This document shows, in pieces, positions 53,826 through 62,514 of a DNA stretch of 64,000 nucleotides. How positions within the stretch are numbered: the first letter of the stretch is position 1; the number at the start of each line of letters is the position of its first letter. The DNA is taken from positions 123,521-187,520 of the forward strand of contig NZ_NISI01000011.1 in assembly GCF_002205845.1 (NCBI RefSeq). Direction: 5' to 3'. The notes under the pieces are model-generated. The model worked only from the letters and a program-made list of their open reading frames with translations. It made no database searches and was not told the DNA's origin. Both the position numbers and the translations under genes were made by a program. Origin of the DNA: Roseateles puraquae (GTDB taxonomy: Bacteria > Pseudomonadota > Gammaproteobacteria > Burkholderiales > Burkholderiaceae_C).

Positions 53826-55189
53826 GGCGCCGCCTCCAGCAACGCGGCAAAGCGCTCGGGCAGGCCGTCAGCCAGCGCCAGCGCGCCGTCGAAGATGCCC
53901 ACGCGCTGCAGCCAGGCCTCGAACTCAGGCGCCGGCCGCAGCCCGAGCATGCGGCGCATGGCCAGCGCGTCATGAAAGCTGGTGCTCTGGTAGCCCAGCA
54001 TGATGTCGTCCGAACCCGGTACGCCCATGACGTAGTTGCAGCCGGCGCTGCACAGCAGCGTGAGCAGGCTGTCGAGGTCGTCGACATCGGCCTCGGCATG
54101 GTTGGTGAAGCACACGTCCACGCCCATCGGCAGCCCGAGCAGCTTGCCGCAGCAGTGGTCTTCCACGCCCGCGCGCAGGATCTGCTTGCCGTCGAACAAA
54201 TACTCCGGCCCGATGAAGCCCACCACGCTGTTCACCAGCAGCGGCTGGAAGTGGCGCGCCACACCGTAGGCGCGGCATTCCAGCGTCTGCTGGTCGCAGC
54301 CGTGGTGAGCTGCGCTGGACAGCGCGCTGCCCTGGCCCGTCTCGAAGTACATGACCTGCAGCCCTCCGCGGCGCAGGGCGAGCGCCGCGTCGCGCGCCTC
54401 CTGCAGCAGCGCCAGCTCGATGCCGAAGGCGCGGTTGGCCGCCTCGGTGCCGGCGATGGACTGGAACACCAGATCCACCGGCGCGCCGCGGCGAATGGCC
54501 TCCAGCGTGGTCGTCACGTGTGTCAGCACGCAGCTCTGCGTGGGGATGCCGTACTGCGAGATGACGTTGTCCAGCAGCGTGAGCAGGCGCATGACCTGCG
54601 GCAGGTTGTCAGTCGCGGGGTTGATGCCGATGACCGCGTCGCCCGCGCCCATCAGCAGGCCGTCGAGCAGGCTGGCGGCGATGCCGGTTTCGTCGTCGGT
54701 CGGGTGGTTGGGCTGCAGCCGCGTAGCCAGGCGCCCGCGCAGGCCGAGGGTGCTGCGAAAGGCCGTCACCACCTCGCAGCGCTGGGCGACGAGCAGCAGG
54801 TCCTGCACCCGGCACAGCTTGCTGACGGCGGCGGCCATCTCGGGCGTCAGCCCCGGCGCGATGTCGGCCGGCGCCAGCGTGCCAGCCAGCAGGGCGTCGC
54901 GCAGGCCGCCGACGGTCAGGTGGCTGAAGCTCGCAAACGCGGCGGCGTCGTGGGTGTCGAGGATGAGGCGCGTGACCTCGTCCGTCTCGTAGGGCACGAC
55001 CGCGTCGTTCAGGAAGGCCTGCAGCGGCAGGTCGGCCAGGGCCAGCTGCGCGGCCACCCGCTCACGCGCCGAGGCGGCGGCCACGCCGGCCAGCTCGTCG
55101 CCCGAGCGGCGGGGGCTGGCGCGCGCCAGCAGGGTGCGCAGGTCATCGAAGCGGAACCGCTCGCCGCCAACGGTGTGCGTGTAGGCCAT
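53822..55189 (-). CDS. eutB: Ethanolamine ammonia-lyase large subunit
   Basis: A 455-residue heavy chain, matching the E. coli length (453). Visible landmarks are the opening [28 protein letters not shown], the segment [19 protein letters not shown], the substrate-region [29 protein letters not shown] and the late [24 protein letters not shown] with [18 protein letters not shown]. It binds adenosylcobalamin with EutC. The gene pair forms an operon, with the ATG at 55189 and about 90 bases to the divergent hydrolase. A cobalamin supply is needed. Confidence 0.97.
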   Translation of the reverse strand: MAYTHTVGGERFRFDDLRTLLARASPRRSGDELAGVAAASARERVAAQLALADLPLQAFLNDAVVPYETDEVTRLILDTHDAAAFASFSHLTVGGLRDALLAGTLAPADIAPGLTPEMAAAVSKLCRVQDLLLVAQRCEVVTAFRSTLGLRGRLATRLQPNHPTDDETGIAASLLDGLLMGAGDAVIGINPATDNLPQVMRLLTLLDNVISQYGIPTQSCVLTHVTTTLEAIRRGAPVDLVFQSIAGTEAANRAFGIELALLQEARDAALALRRGGLQVMYFETGQGSALSSAAHHGCDQQTLECRAYGVARHFQPLLVNSVVGFIGPEYLFDGKQILRAGVEDHCCGKLLGLPMGVDVCFTNHAEADVDDLDSLLTLLCSAGCNYVMGVPGSDDIMLGYQSTSFHDALAMRRMLGLRPAPEFEAWLQRVGIFDGALALADGLPERFAALLEAAP

Positions 55190-55279
55190 GCGCCGAGTGT
55201 GCGCCGGCCCGGCGGCGGCTGCATGACGATTCGGTGACCCTCATGCGGCTGTCACGCCGCAGCTCTAGGCTCGCCGCTG

Positions 55280-56149
55280 ATGTCGACCCTCCCTGTCTGG
55301 GCCTGGGCCACGCTGGCGTGGGCCCTGCTGATGCTGTTCATCGTGCTGGCCCAGGGTCGCCTGCTGTTCGGCCGCACCTGGCGCATCCGTCGCACGCACC
55401 CGGGCCCGGCGGCCCACCGGCGCCGCACCCGGGCCGCGAGCGTTGAACGGCCCGGCGGCGTGCGCCTGAAGGGCTGGCTGACGCTGCCCACCGGGCACGC
55501 GCCGCGCCGGTTGCTGCTGTGGTTCGGCGGCCGCAACGAACACGTGGCCTGGACGCCCGACCTCGCCGGCTGGCTGCCCGATGACTGTGCGCTGCTCGCC
55601 TTCAACTACCGCGGCCTGGGCGGCAGCACCGGCTGGCCTGGGGAGACTGCCTGCGTGGACGACGCCGAGGCCATCGCCGCCTGGGGGCTCGCTGAGCTCG
55701 GCCTGCCGCCGGCAGCGCTGCATTTGGCCGGCCGCAGCCTGGGCACCGGGGTGGCGATGCAGCTGGCGGCGCGCCGCGCCGCACGCGGGCACCCGCCGAG
55801 CGGCCTCTGCCTGATCTCGCCCTTCCTCAGCCTCAAGGGCCTGCTCGCCCGCAACCCCTTGTTGATGCCGGTGGCGCCGCTGCTGCGTTCGCCCATGGAC
55901 TCGGGGGCTGCGGCTCAAGCGCTGGCCTGCGACGTGCTCGTGCTGCTGGCCGCGCGCGACCGCCAGGTGCCCCATCGCCATTCGCTGCGCCTGGCACAAC
56001 GTCTACGCGACGCCGGCTGTGCAGTGACGGTGGCGCAGCTGCCGGGCACCAACCACCGCAGCCTCGCGCGCACGCCGCAAGCCATGGGCTGCCTCGGGCG
56101 CTGGCTGTCGCTGCCCGCGGGCGCCGAGGCGCGGCAGTCAAGCGCTTGA
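55280..56149 (+). CDS. Alpha/beta hydrolase, membrane-anchored
   Basis: A 289-residue protein. An N-terminal hydrophobic helix (WAWATLAWALLMLFIVLAQG) anchors it. The hydrolase domain has AFNYRGLGGSTGWPGE (oxyanion region) and the nucleophile elbow AGRSLGTGVAM. A likely acid is in LLAARDRQVPHRHS and the catalytic His is in LPGTNHRSLARTP. This is the BEM46/YfhR-like family of membrane-linked hydrolases with unknown substrates. It is divergent from eutB. It is the last chromosomal-style gene before the mobile-element region. Confidence 0.85.
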   Translation: MSTLPVWAWATLAWALLMLFIVLAQGRLLFGRTWRIRRTHPGPAAHRRRTRAASVERPGGVRLKGWLTLPTGHAPRRLLLWFGGRNEHVAWTPDLAGWLPDDCALLAFNYRGLGGSTGWPGETACVDDAEAIAAWGLAELGLPPAALHLAGRSLGTGVAMQLAARRAARGHPPSGLCLISPFLSLKGLLARNPLLMPVAPLLRSPMDSGAAAQALACDVLVLLAARDRQVPHRHSLRLAQRLRDAGCAVTVAQLPGTNHRSLARTPQAMGCLGRWLSLPAGAEARQSSA

Positions 56150-56854
56150 GTGATCAGCCCGAGCGGCTTGCGCGCGGGCGGGCGGTGGGCACACTGGGCA
56201 CATGGGGCACATGGGGCACTGGAGCAGCAGGTCAGTGCCGCCTTGCAACAGCCTCAGCTACTTCCAAGCCCTGACCCGTACAGCTTCGCCGGCTCCGTCA
56301 TGTCGCTCCCTTTCAATGAAAGCGATGTTAGCGAGCGTTCACGGCTCGCCCGTAGAACCAGCGTTGCACCTCAGCTGCGGCGGCCCCCGGAGGGTCTAAA
56401 GCGGAACGGCGCGTTCAGCCACGAACCGACGCGCCGCTACTAGGGGCAATTTCCTTCTCGCAAAAGCGCGTCGGCCGGTCGCAACAACCCTGGCACACAG
56501 TCGCATTTGAGTGGCGCCAGTCGCAATTAATCTGGCGCCCTACGGATTCCGTAGGGCGCCAAAGTACTTGCACTGGCGCGGATTGTGGATCAAGGACTTG
56601 GCGGGTCCCGCGCCACAGCCTTCAACCAGGCGAAGCACGAGTTCTTGCGACTGACCTACGAGCGCGCCAAAGTTCTTGCACACGCTTCTTGGCGCGTCTT
56701 CAAGCGCGGGTTTTGACCAGGCCGAACGGGCGAACGCGTGCTTGAGCCGGTCCACCAAGACGGGCAAAGTTCGTGGGTCAAACGGGGAGGTCGCCTTCCC
56801 AGGCTCCCCCGAAGAATCAACGCTATCGAGCCTGCAGTTCCGATAGGAGCAGCC
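56150..56854. other. Non-coding border region of the accessory segment
   Basis: No credible gene in these 705 bases. From left to right there is a short tandem tract of GGGCACAT-type units (about 56187-56221), a lower-GC block with no clear feature, the array of ~20-bp repeats described separately (56478-56684), and the ribosome-binding site TAGGAG before the zinc-finger-like gene. The change of style and the repeats suggest the edge of an inserted element. Confidence 0.5.
56478..56684. repeat. Array of ~20-bp repeats in two opposed groups around a 29-bp palindrome
   Basis: Three direct copies of GTCGCAnnnnnnnTGGCGCC-like units start at 56478, 56500 and 56520. Three copies in the opposite orientation (GGCGCCAAAGTACTTGCACTGG and relatives) lie at about 56554, 56632 and 56662. 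Between the groups, 56533-56561 is a perfect palindrome with 13-base arms TGGCGCCCTACGG/CCGTAGGGCGCCA and an ATT centre. Repeated ~20-bp sites of this type form the ends of IS21- and Tn7-like transposons. Here two ends appear to face each other, or this is a recombinase attachment region. Confidence 0.65.
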
Positions 56855-57298
56855 ATGGCTCAGATCGTCTGCGCTTCCTGCGGCCGCGAGGTCACGGTTC
56901 GTCCGCAATCGCCGAAGCAGACTTACTGCTCGGCACCCGAATGCCAACGCGAGCGGCGCCGGTGCTGGAATCGGGCCAAGCTCGAAGCCGACCACGACTA
57001 TCGGGCCAACCAGTTGGCAGCTCAGCGAGCCTGGCACGCCCGCAACCCAGGGTACTGGCAAGCTTACCGCGGGCGAAAGCAGCCGGCCGCCCCGCCGAGG
57101 GCACCTCGGACGGCGCGTGCAACAAGTGACGCGTCATTTTGCGGAGCAGACCCCGCCGCCGGCCGCTGCTGGATCGACGTTCTCTCCTATGACAGGGACG
57201 GAAAACCTCTGGCCTGGCGAATCGAGATGGCAATGACGCGTCCTCAGGTTTGCAAAGATGGACGCGTGCAAAGAGAGGACTCGTGGATGGCGACGTGA
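56855..57298 (+). CDS. Zinc-finger-like hypothetical protein associated with mobile elements
   Basis: A 147-residue protein. The N-terminus has a four-cysteine cluster CASCGREVTVRPQSPKQTYCSAPEC, spacing C-x2-C-x15-C-x4-C, typical of a zinc ribbon. A basic helical stretch follows (RRRCWNRAKLEADHDYRANQ, then AQRAWHARNPGYWQAYRGRK), a pattern I recall from uncharacterised proteins near recombinases and on plasmids. The C-terminal ~50 residues are less conserved in style. TAGGAG precedes the ATG. It is the first gene of the co-directional cassette, 121 bases before the recombinase, and may act as a DNA-binding accessory protein. Confidence 0.7.
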   Translation: MAQIVCASCGREVTVRPQSPKQTYCSAPECQRERRRCWNRAKLEADHDYRANQLAAQRAWHARNPGYWQAYRGRKQPAAPPRAPRTARATSDASFCGADPAAGRCWIDVLSYDRDGKPLAWRIEMAMTRPQVCKDGRVQREDSWMAT

Positions 57299-57419
57299 TC
57301 GCCGCCTAATGTCCCGTTGCACGGCTTCGAAATCCCGGTGAGCGTTCGGCGGGACGCCTGATCTGCCTCTCAAGGTCCGAGGTGCGTGCCTCCACGTCGC
57401 TCATTGAGCGGAGACGGTC

Positions 57420-58982
57420 ATGCAGCCAGAAGACCTACAACCCGGCGAAGAACGAACCAGCGATTTCCGCGCTGCCGAGTACGTTCGCATGTCCACGGAG
57501 CACCAGCAGTACTCGACCCAGAACCAGGCGGACAAGATCCGCGAGTACGCCGAACGGCGCGGCATCCGCATCATCCGGACCTACGCCGACGAGGGGAAGA
57601 GCGGGCTGAGGATCGATGGCCGCGAAGCGCTGCAGGCCCTGCTGCGCGACGTCGAGTCCGGCAACGCGGACTTCAACGTGATCCTCGTTTATGACGTCAG
57701 CCGCTGGGGGCGCTTCCAGGACGCCGACGAAAGCGCGTACTACGAGTACGTTTGCCGGCGAGCAGGCATCCAGGTCTGCTACTGCGCCGAGCAGTTTGAG
57801 AACGACGGCTCGCCGGTGTCGACGATCGTGAAGGGCGTCAAGCGGGCTATGGCTGGCGAGTACAGCCGCGAGTTGTCGGCCAAGGTGTTCGCCGGCCAGT
57901 GCCGGCTCATCGAGATGGGGTTTCGGCAAGGGGGCCCGGCAGGCTTCGGCCTGCGCCGCGTGCTGGTCGACCAGGCCGGCAACGTGAAGAGCGAGCTTTC
58001 GCGTGGCGAGCACAAGAGCCTGCAGACCGATCGGGTGATCCTCACGCCAGGCCCGGACCGGGAAATCCGCATCGTGCGGGACATCTATCGCTGGTTCACC
58101 GACGAGGGGCAGCACGAAGTCGAGATTGCCAAACGACTTAACGACCAGGGAGTACTTACTGACATGGGGCGCAACTGGACACGCGCCACTGTGCGGGAGA
58201 TCCTGACCAACGAGAAGTACATCGGCAACAACGTCTACAACCGCATCTCGTTCAAGCTCAAAAAGCTGCGCGTCATCAACGGGCCGGACATGTGGATCCG
58301 CAAGGACAGCGCCTTCGAGGCGGTCGTGTCGCAAGAGGCGTTCTACACGGCGCAAGGAATCATTCGGGCACGCGCCCGTCGGTTCAGCGATGCGGAACTG
58401 ATCGAGAAGCTGCGCGGGCTCTACGAGCGCCGCGGCTTCCTGTCTGGCCTGGTCATCGACGAGACGGAAGGCATGCCGTCCGCGGCGGCGTACATCCATC
58501 GCTTCGGCAGCCTCATCAGGGCCTACCAGGCCGTCGGCTTCACGCCCGACCGTGACTACCAGTTCCTCGAGGTCAACAAGTTCCTGCGCCGGTTGCATCC
58601 GGAGGTCGTCGCGGGCACGGAGCGCGAGATCGCGAACCTAGGCGGGACGCTAGTCCGCGACCCGGCGACCGACCTGCTGGACGTCAACCGCGAGTTCAGC
58701 GTGTCCATCGTGCTGGCGCGCTGCCAGAGCCATGACGACGGCCGCAGGCGCTGGAAGGTCCGCTTTGACACCAGCCTGGCGCCCGACATCACGGTGGCCG
58801 TGCGGCTTGCTCCGGGCAACCAAAGCATCCAGGACTATTACCTGCTGCCGAGGCTGGACTTCGGGCTGCCGAGGATCAGCTTGGCCGACCACAACGGCAT
58901 CGAGTTCGAGAGCTATCGGTTTGACACGCTGGACTATCTGTACCGCATGGCCGAGCGCGCCCGGTTGAGGAGGGTGGCATGA
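57420..58982 (+). CDS. Large serine recombinase
   Basis: A 520-residue site-specific recombinase. The resolvase-type catalytic domain has the nucleophile Ser25 in EYVRMSTEHQQYSTQNQ and conserved VYDVSRWGRFQDADES. A Recombinase domain follows (FRQGGPAGFGLRRVLVD, then IYRWFTDEGQHEVEIAKRLNDQGV, then TNEKYIGNNVYNR). The zinc-ribbon Cys residues usual in phage integrases are not evident, and the C-terminal ~200 residues are atypical. It could integrate, excise or invert DNA of this element. The stop overlaps the ParB-like gene start as ATGA, so expression is coupled, unusual for a phage integrase. Confidence 0.9.
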   Translation: MQPEDLQPGEERTSDFRAAEYVRMSTEHQQYSTQNQADKIREYAERRGIRIIRTYADEGKSGLRIDGREALQALLRDVESGNADFNVILVYDVSRWGRFQDADESAYYEYVCRRAGIQVCYCAEQFENDGSPVSTIVKGVKRAMAGEYSRELSAKVFAGQCRLIEMGFRQGGPAGFGLRRVLVDQAGNVKSELSRGEHKSLQTDRVILTPGPDREIRIVRDIYRWFTDEGQHEVEIAKRLNDQGVLTDMGRNWTRATVREILTNEKYIGNNVYNRISFKLKKLRVINGPDMWIRKDSAFEAVVSQEAFYTAQGIIRARARRFSDAELIEKLRGLYERRGFLSGLVIDETEGMPSAAAYIHRFGSLIRAYQAVGFTPDRDYQFLEVNKFLRRLHPEVVAGTEREIANLGGTLVRDPATDLLDVNREFSVSIVLARCQSHDDGRRRWKVRFDTSLAPDITVAVRLAPGNQSIQDYYLLPRLDFGLPRISLADHNGIEFESYRFDTLDYLYRMAERARLRRVA

Positions 58983-59878
58983 GCCGGGAACACCCACCCG
59001 GTGAGCTGCAGATGATCCCCATCGACCGAATCCGCGTGCTCAATCCAAGGGATCGGAACACGCAGGTCTTCGAGGAAATCGTCGGCAACATCAAGGCACT
59101 GGGACTGAAAAAGCCTGTGACGGTCACGCCGCGCACCGACGCGGGCGGGCAGTACTTCCTGCTGATCTGTGGCGAGGGACGGCTCAAAGCGTTCCGAACC
59201 CTCGGACAGACCGAGATCCCGGCCATGGTCGTCCACGTCACCGACGAGGACGCCTTCATCATGAGCCTGGCCGAGAACATCGCCCGGCGCCAGGGGCGGC
59301 CGCTCGAGCTGCTGGCCGGCATCGACCAGCTCAAGAAGCAGGGCTACGACAAACGCGAGATCGCGAAGAAGACCGGACTCAGCCAGGAATACGTCTACGG
59401 CATCTTGCAACTGTTGGAGAACGGCGAGGAGCGGCTGCTGGTCGCCGTCGAGCGCGGGCACATCCCGCTCAATGCGGCCCTCGCGATCGCCGGGGCCGGC
59501 TCCAACGACAAGGACATCCAGGCCGCGCTGCAGGAGGCCTACGAGACCGGCCAGCTGCGTGGCAGCCAGCTGCTGCAGGCCCGCAAGATCATCGAGCGGC
59601 GTCGCACCTTGGGCCGCTCCGTGGCCCGCAACGCTCCGCGCAAGGGCACCAACGTCACGTCGGCCAGTCTGATCCGCACCTATCAGGAGGAAGTCGACCG
59701 TCAGAAGCGCATGGTGAAGAAGGCGGAACTGGTCCATCACAGGCTTCTCTTCGTGACCGAGGCGTTGCGTCAACTGCTGACCGACGAAGACTTCGGCAAC
59801 CTCCTGAGGGCAGAAGGCCTCGACACGCTACCCAAGTACTTGAACGACCGCGTCTGGCCGCTGGGGAGGGCTGCATGA
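58979..59878 (+). CDS. ParB-like DNA-binding protein (ParB/Spo0J N-terminal domain)
   Basis: A 299-residue protein. The N-terminal ParB/Srx nuclease-like domain shows ICGEGRLKAFRTL (GERR-like box, residues 65-71) and LAENIARRQGRPLE (ENxxR box, residues 99-104). Next is a KorB/ParB-type HTH (GYDKREIAKKTGLSQEYVYGILQLLE). The C-terminal region is helical and basic (IRTYQEEVDRQKRMVKKAE). Chromosomal ParB binds CTP and loads on parS; a GEGR instead of GERR is a small change near the CTP pocket. There is no ParA gene in the window. It overlaps both neighbours by 4 bases. Confidence 0.88.
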   Translation: MSREHPPGELQMIPIDRIRVLNPRDRNTQVFEEIVGNIKALGLKKPVTVTPRTDAGGQYFLLICGEGRLKAFRTLGQTEIPAMVVHVTDEDAFIMSLAENIARRQGRPLELLAGIDQLKKQGYDKREIAKKTGLSQEYVYGILQLLENGEERLLVAVERGHIPLNAALAIAGAGSNDKDIQAALQEAYETGQLRGSQLLQARKIIERRRTLGRSVARNAPRKGTNVTSASLIRTYQEEVDRQKRMVKKAELVHHRLLFVTEALRQLLTDEDFGNLLRAEGLDTLPKYLNDRVWPLGRAA

Positions 59879-60756
59879 GCAATCCACTGCTGGGCTTCGT
59901 GCCCGACCCGATCACCGTGCCGTTCGACAAGCTGCTTCCGTCGAAGAAGCTTCCCCTCGGGTTGGATGGCTCCAAGAAATACCTGCAGATCAAGGCCTCG
60001 ATCGAGTCGATCGGGCTCATTGAGCCGCTGACGATTGGTGCAGCCGACAAGGCCACCGGCATGCATGTCTTGAGGGACGGACACATCCGCGTCCATGCGA
60101 TGAAGGAGCTGGACTTCCACGACGCACCCTGCTTGGTCGCGCTGGACGACGAGAGCTACACCTACAACAACCGGGTCAATCGGCTATCTACGATCCAGGA
60201 GCACATGATGATCCGCCGCGCCGTCGAGCGCGGTGTCACGCCGGAGCGGATCGCCAACGACTTGAAGGTCGACATCAGTCACATTCAGAAGAAGCTCAAC
60301 TTGCTCGATGGCATCTGCGCCGAGGCGGCTGGCCTGCTCAAGGACCAGCGCTTCTCTCCCAACCTCGGCGCCGTGATCCGCAAGATGAAGCCGACGCGGC
60401 AGATCGAGTGCGTCGAGTTGATGGTGGCCGCCAACAACGTGACGACGGCCTACGCAAACGCGCTGCTGGCCGCGACGCCCGCCGCCATGCTCGTCAGTGA
60501 GCGCAAGCCCCGGAAAATGTCCGGCGTCAGCGCCGAGCAGATGGCCAAGATGGAGAAGGAGATGGGCAACCTGCAGGGGCAGTACAAGTCCATCGAGCAC
60601 ACCTACGGCCAGGATGTCCTGAACCTGGTGCTGGCCAAGGGCTACCTCAAGAACTTGCTGGACAACCAGGCGATTTTCCGGTTCCTGTCCATGCGCCAGC
60701 CTGACGTGCTGAGGGAGTTCTCCAGCCTCGTCGAGGTCGATGCATTGGACAAGTGA
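59875..60756 (+). CDS. ParB/RepB-like protein with RepB C-terminal domain
   Basis: A 293-residue second ParB-family protein. The N-terminal half has a degenerate ParB box (VLRDGHIRVHAM, residues 66-76) and an HTH region (VTPERIANDLKVDISHIQKKLNLLDG). The C-terminal half (FSPNLGAVIRKMKPTRQIECVELM onward) matches the RepB plasmid-partition C-terminal domain. Pairing with the previous ParB-like gene in overlapping frames suggests a complex of two ParB paralogues. Without ParA, roles in gene control, recombination-site binding or replication licensing are as likely as partition. Confidence 0.85.
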   Translation: MSNPLLGFVPDPITVPFDKLLPSKKLPLGLDGSKKYLQIKASIESIGLIEPLTIGAADKATGMHVLRDGHIRVHAMKELDFHDAPCLVALDDESYTYNNRVNRLSTIQEHMMIRRAVERGVTPERIANDLKVDISHIQKKLNLLDGICAEAAGLLKDQRFSPNLGAVIRKMKPTRQIECVELMVAANNVTTAYANALLAATPAAMLVSERKPRKMSGVSAEQMAKMEKEMGNLQGQYKSIEHTYGQDVLNLVLAKGYLKNLLDNQAIFRFLSMRQPDVLREFSSLVEVDALDK

Positions 60757-62126
60757 TGGACGATCCACCTCGCAGGACGCTGAGCGCCGCTCAGGCCGAT
60801 GCCCTGCTTCGATGGTCGGATGGCGCGGACTCAAACAGGCCGCAGCCGGTTCCCGACCCGACTTGCCTGTATGGCCTGATCGGCGAGGTGGCCAGGGAGG
60901 GCAGCGATCGGACCGAGACCAATCCCATCGCGATAGCCGGCAATTTCATCGCCTACCTGTCGTGCGCGATCGGGCGCATGCCGTATCTAGCGGTGGGCAA
61001 CACCAGCCATCACGCGCGCCTGTTCTTCCTGCACGTCGGTCGGTCAGGGCGGGGCAGGAAGGGGGATGCGGTCTCGCTGGTCACGCGTATCGATGAGGCC
61101 GTCAGGGCGCAGCGTCCCCATTTGGCACCACAGATCCATCGAGGCGGCTTGTCGACGCGGGAAGGCTTGGCTACCCTGATCCACGACGGCTACCGAGTCG
61201 GCCAGCAGGAGGTCCCGGCGATCGCGGACAAGCGGCTCTGGGTAGTCGAGTCCGAATTCGCGAACGTTCTGCAGCAGAGCAGGCGAGGCGGCAACACGTT
61301 GTCGGCAGCGCTGCGGGACTGCTGGGACGGGGTCGATCTCAAGCCTGCGACCAAGACGAACCGGGTGCATGCGACCGAGCCGCACGTCTGCCTGAGCGCC
61401 GCGATCTCTCCTGTCGAGCTCTTGGCGCTGGTGCAGCGACGGGACCTGCTCAACGGCTTCGTGAACCGCTTCCTCATGATCTGGGGTGAGCGCACGCGGA
61501 TCGAGGCTTTCCCACGCCGGGCACCGCAGGCACGCGTGGAGGGGCTTGCCACAGCGGTCATGGACATTTTGGAGTTCACACGTCCTCGGGCGGAGAACAG
61601 CCGGGAGACCGCGTTGATGACAATGACCAACGAGGCTCGCCGACGCTACGCCCAGCTTTACCACGCTGAACTCAATCAAGACTTCGGGAGCGCGTTGGTC
61701 GATAGCGTGCTGGAGAGAAGGGCGCCGATGCTGCTGCGGCTTGCCATGGTCTTCGCGCTGACCGACCGGCAATGGCTCATCGAGGCGCGGCACATCGAGG
61801 CAGCGATGGCCTGGATCAACTATGCGACCTACTCGGTAGGCTTCGTTTTGGCAGGTGGCAAGGGGTCGCCATCACAGCATCAGGTTGAGTGGGCAGCAGA
61901 ACGTATCTCGGCCTTCTTGGCATCGAAGGGCTCTGCATCGCGGAGAGATTTGGTGGTGGATTGCTTTGGTCGACACCAGCCTGCAGCGGTTGTCGATGCG
62001 GCGATCGCGCATCTGATCGATACCGCACCTGCCACCGTCCAAGTTGAGGTGCAGGCAAGGTCGCGATCTGGTCCCGGTCGGCCTGCAACCGTGTACCGCT
62101 TCGTGAGGCCGCGAGAGCCGAATTAG
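60756..62126 (+). CDS. DUF3987-like P-loop protein
   Basis: A 456-residue protein started at the ATG overlapping the previous stop (TGATG); a GTG one codon earlier is also possible. Residues about 60-110 (NFIAYLSCAIGRMPYL, LFFLHVGRSGRGRKGDAV) hold a P-loop-like GRSGRGRKG, followed by a Walker-B-like LWVVESEFANVLQQS and VCLSAAISPVELLALVQRRDLLNGFVNRFLMIWGERTR. This is the pattern of DUF3987 proteins, related to helicase or primase-helicase modules of phages and mobile elements. It completes the four-gene overlapping unit and may drive replication or act as a motor. A damaged second copy lies at 63688-63932. Confidence 0.82.
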   Translation: MDDPPRRTLSAAQADALLRWSDGADSNRPQPVPDPTCLYGLIGEVAREGSDRTETNPIAIAGNFIAYLSCAIGRMPYLAVGNTSHHARLFFLHVGRSGRGRKGDAVSLVTRIDEAVRAQRPHLAPQIHRGGLSTREGLATLIHDGYRVGQQEVPAIADKRLWVVESEFANVLQQSRRGGNTLSAALRDCWDGVDLKPATKTNRVHATEPHVCLSAAISPVELLALVQRRDLLNGFVNRFLMIWGERTRIEAFPRRAPQARVEGLATAVMDILEFTRPRAENSRETALMTMTNEARRRYAQLYHAELNQDFGSALVDSVLERRAPMLLRLAMVFALTDRQWLIEARHIEAAMAWINYATYSVGFVLAGGKGSPSQHQVEWAAERISAFLASKGSASRRDLVVDCFGRHQPAAVVDAAIAHLIDTAPATVQVEVQARSRSGPGRPATVYRFVRPREPN

Positions 62127-62514
62127 TTCGCACCTCATCGGTCTCGCGTAAGTCGTTGTCAGGCGACTAAGTTCGCAATGTTCGCAAAGTTCGCGCGCAT
62201 GCAATGCGCGAACGTTGCAGACTCAACGTCCGGCAAAGCCATCTTGAACGAGATGCCGCCTACGACAGCCCCATACACGGCCCGCGCAATACGATGCCGA
62301 GGTCATGCCTAGCCATATCTGGTTCCGTGCGCTACGCCAAGCACGAACGGAGCCACTGCGCGAACCAGCAAGGAGGGCCCAGGTACTCGACGTTGGCGTC
62401 GTCGGGTGAGCAAAGAAGTTGCCGAGCAGCGAGGGCGCCAGGATCACGTTGCAGGCAGATGAGTGCGGCGTCACGTTTAATGATGGCGCTACCGATAGCG
62501 GCCCCGCTGCAACT
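62127..62514. other. Non-coding stretch after the DUF3987-like gene
   Basis: No credible gene in these 388 bases. The first 90 hold the GTTCGCA iteron-like repeats described separately. The rest, about 62220-62514, shows no clear signal. The opposed nuclease-like gene ends at 62515. Confidence 0.5.
62171..62213. repeat. Three 9-bp iteron-like direct repeats plus an inverted copy
   Basis: GTTCGCAAT, GTTCGCAAA and GTTCGCGCG follow one another with exact 9-bp periodicity (62171, 62180, 62189). The inverted GCGCGAAC at 62206-62213 pairs with the last unit (GTTCGCGC, 62189-62196) to form an 8-bp-stem hairpin. A further GTTCGCA at 62126 overlaps the stop of the DUF3987-like gene. It could be a binding site for the ParB-like proteins or an origin of the element. 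Confidence 0.7.

Noticed and set aside
56150..56449. A short frame ending near 56443 as an extra gene of the element
   Set aside because: No recognisable start signal or motif; the stretch is better read as element border.
57420..58982. Prophage integrase as sign of a full prophage
   Set aside because: No capsid, tail, terminase or lysis genes are present around it.
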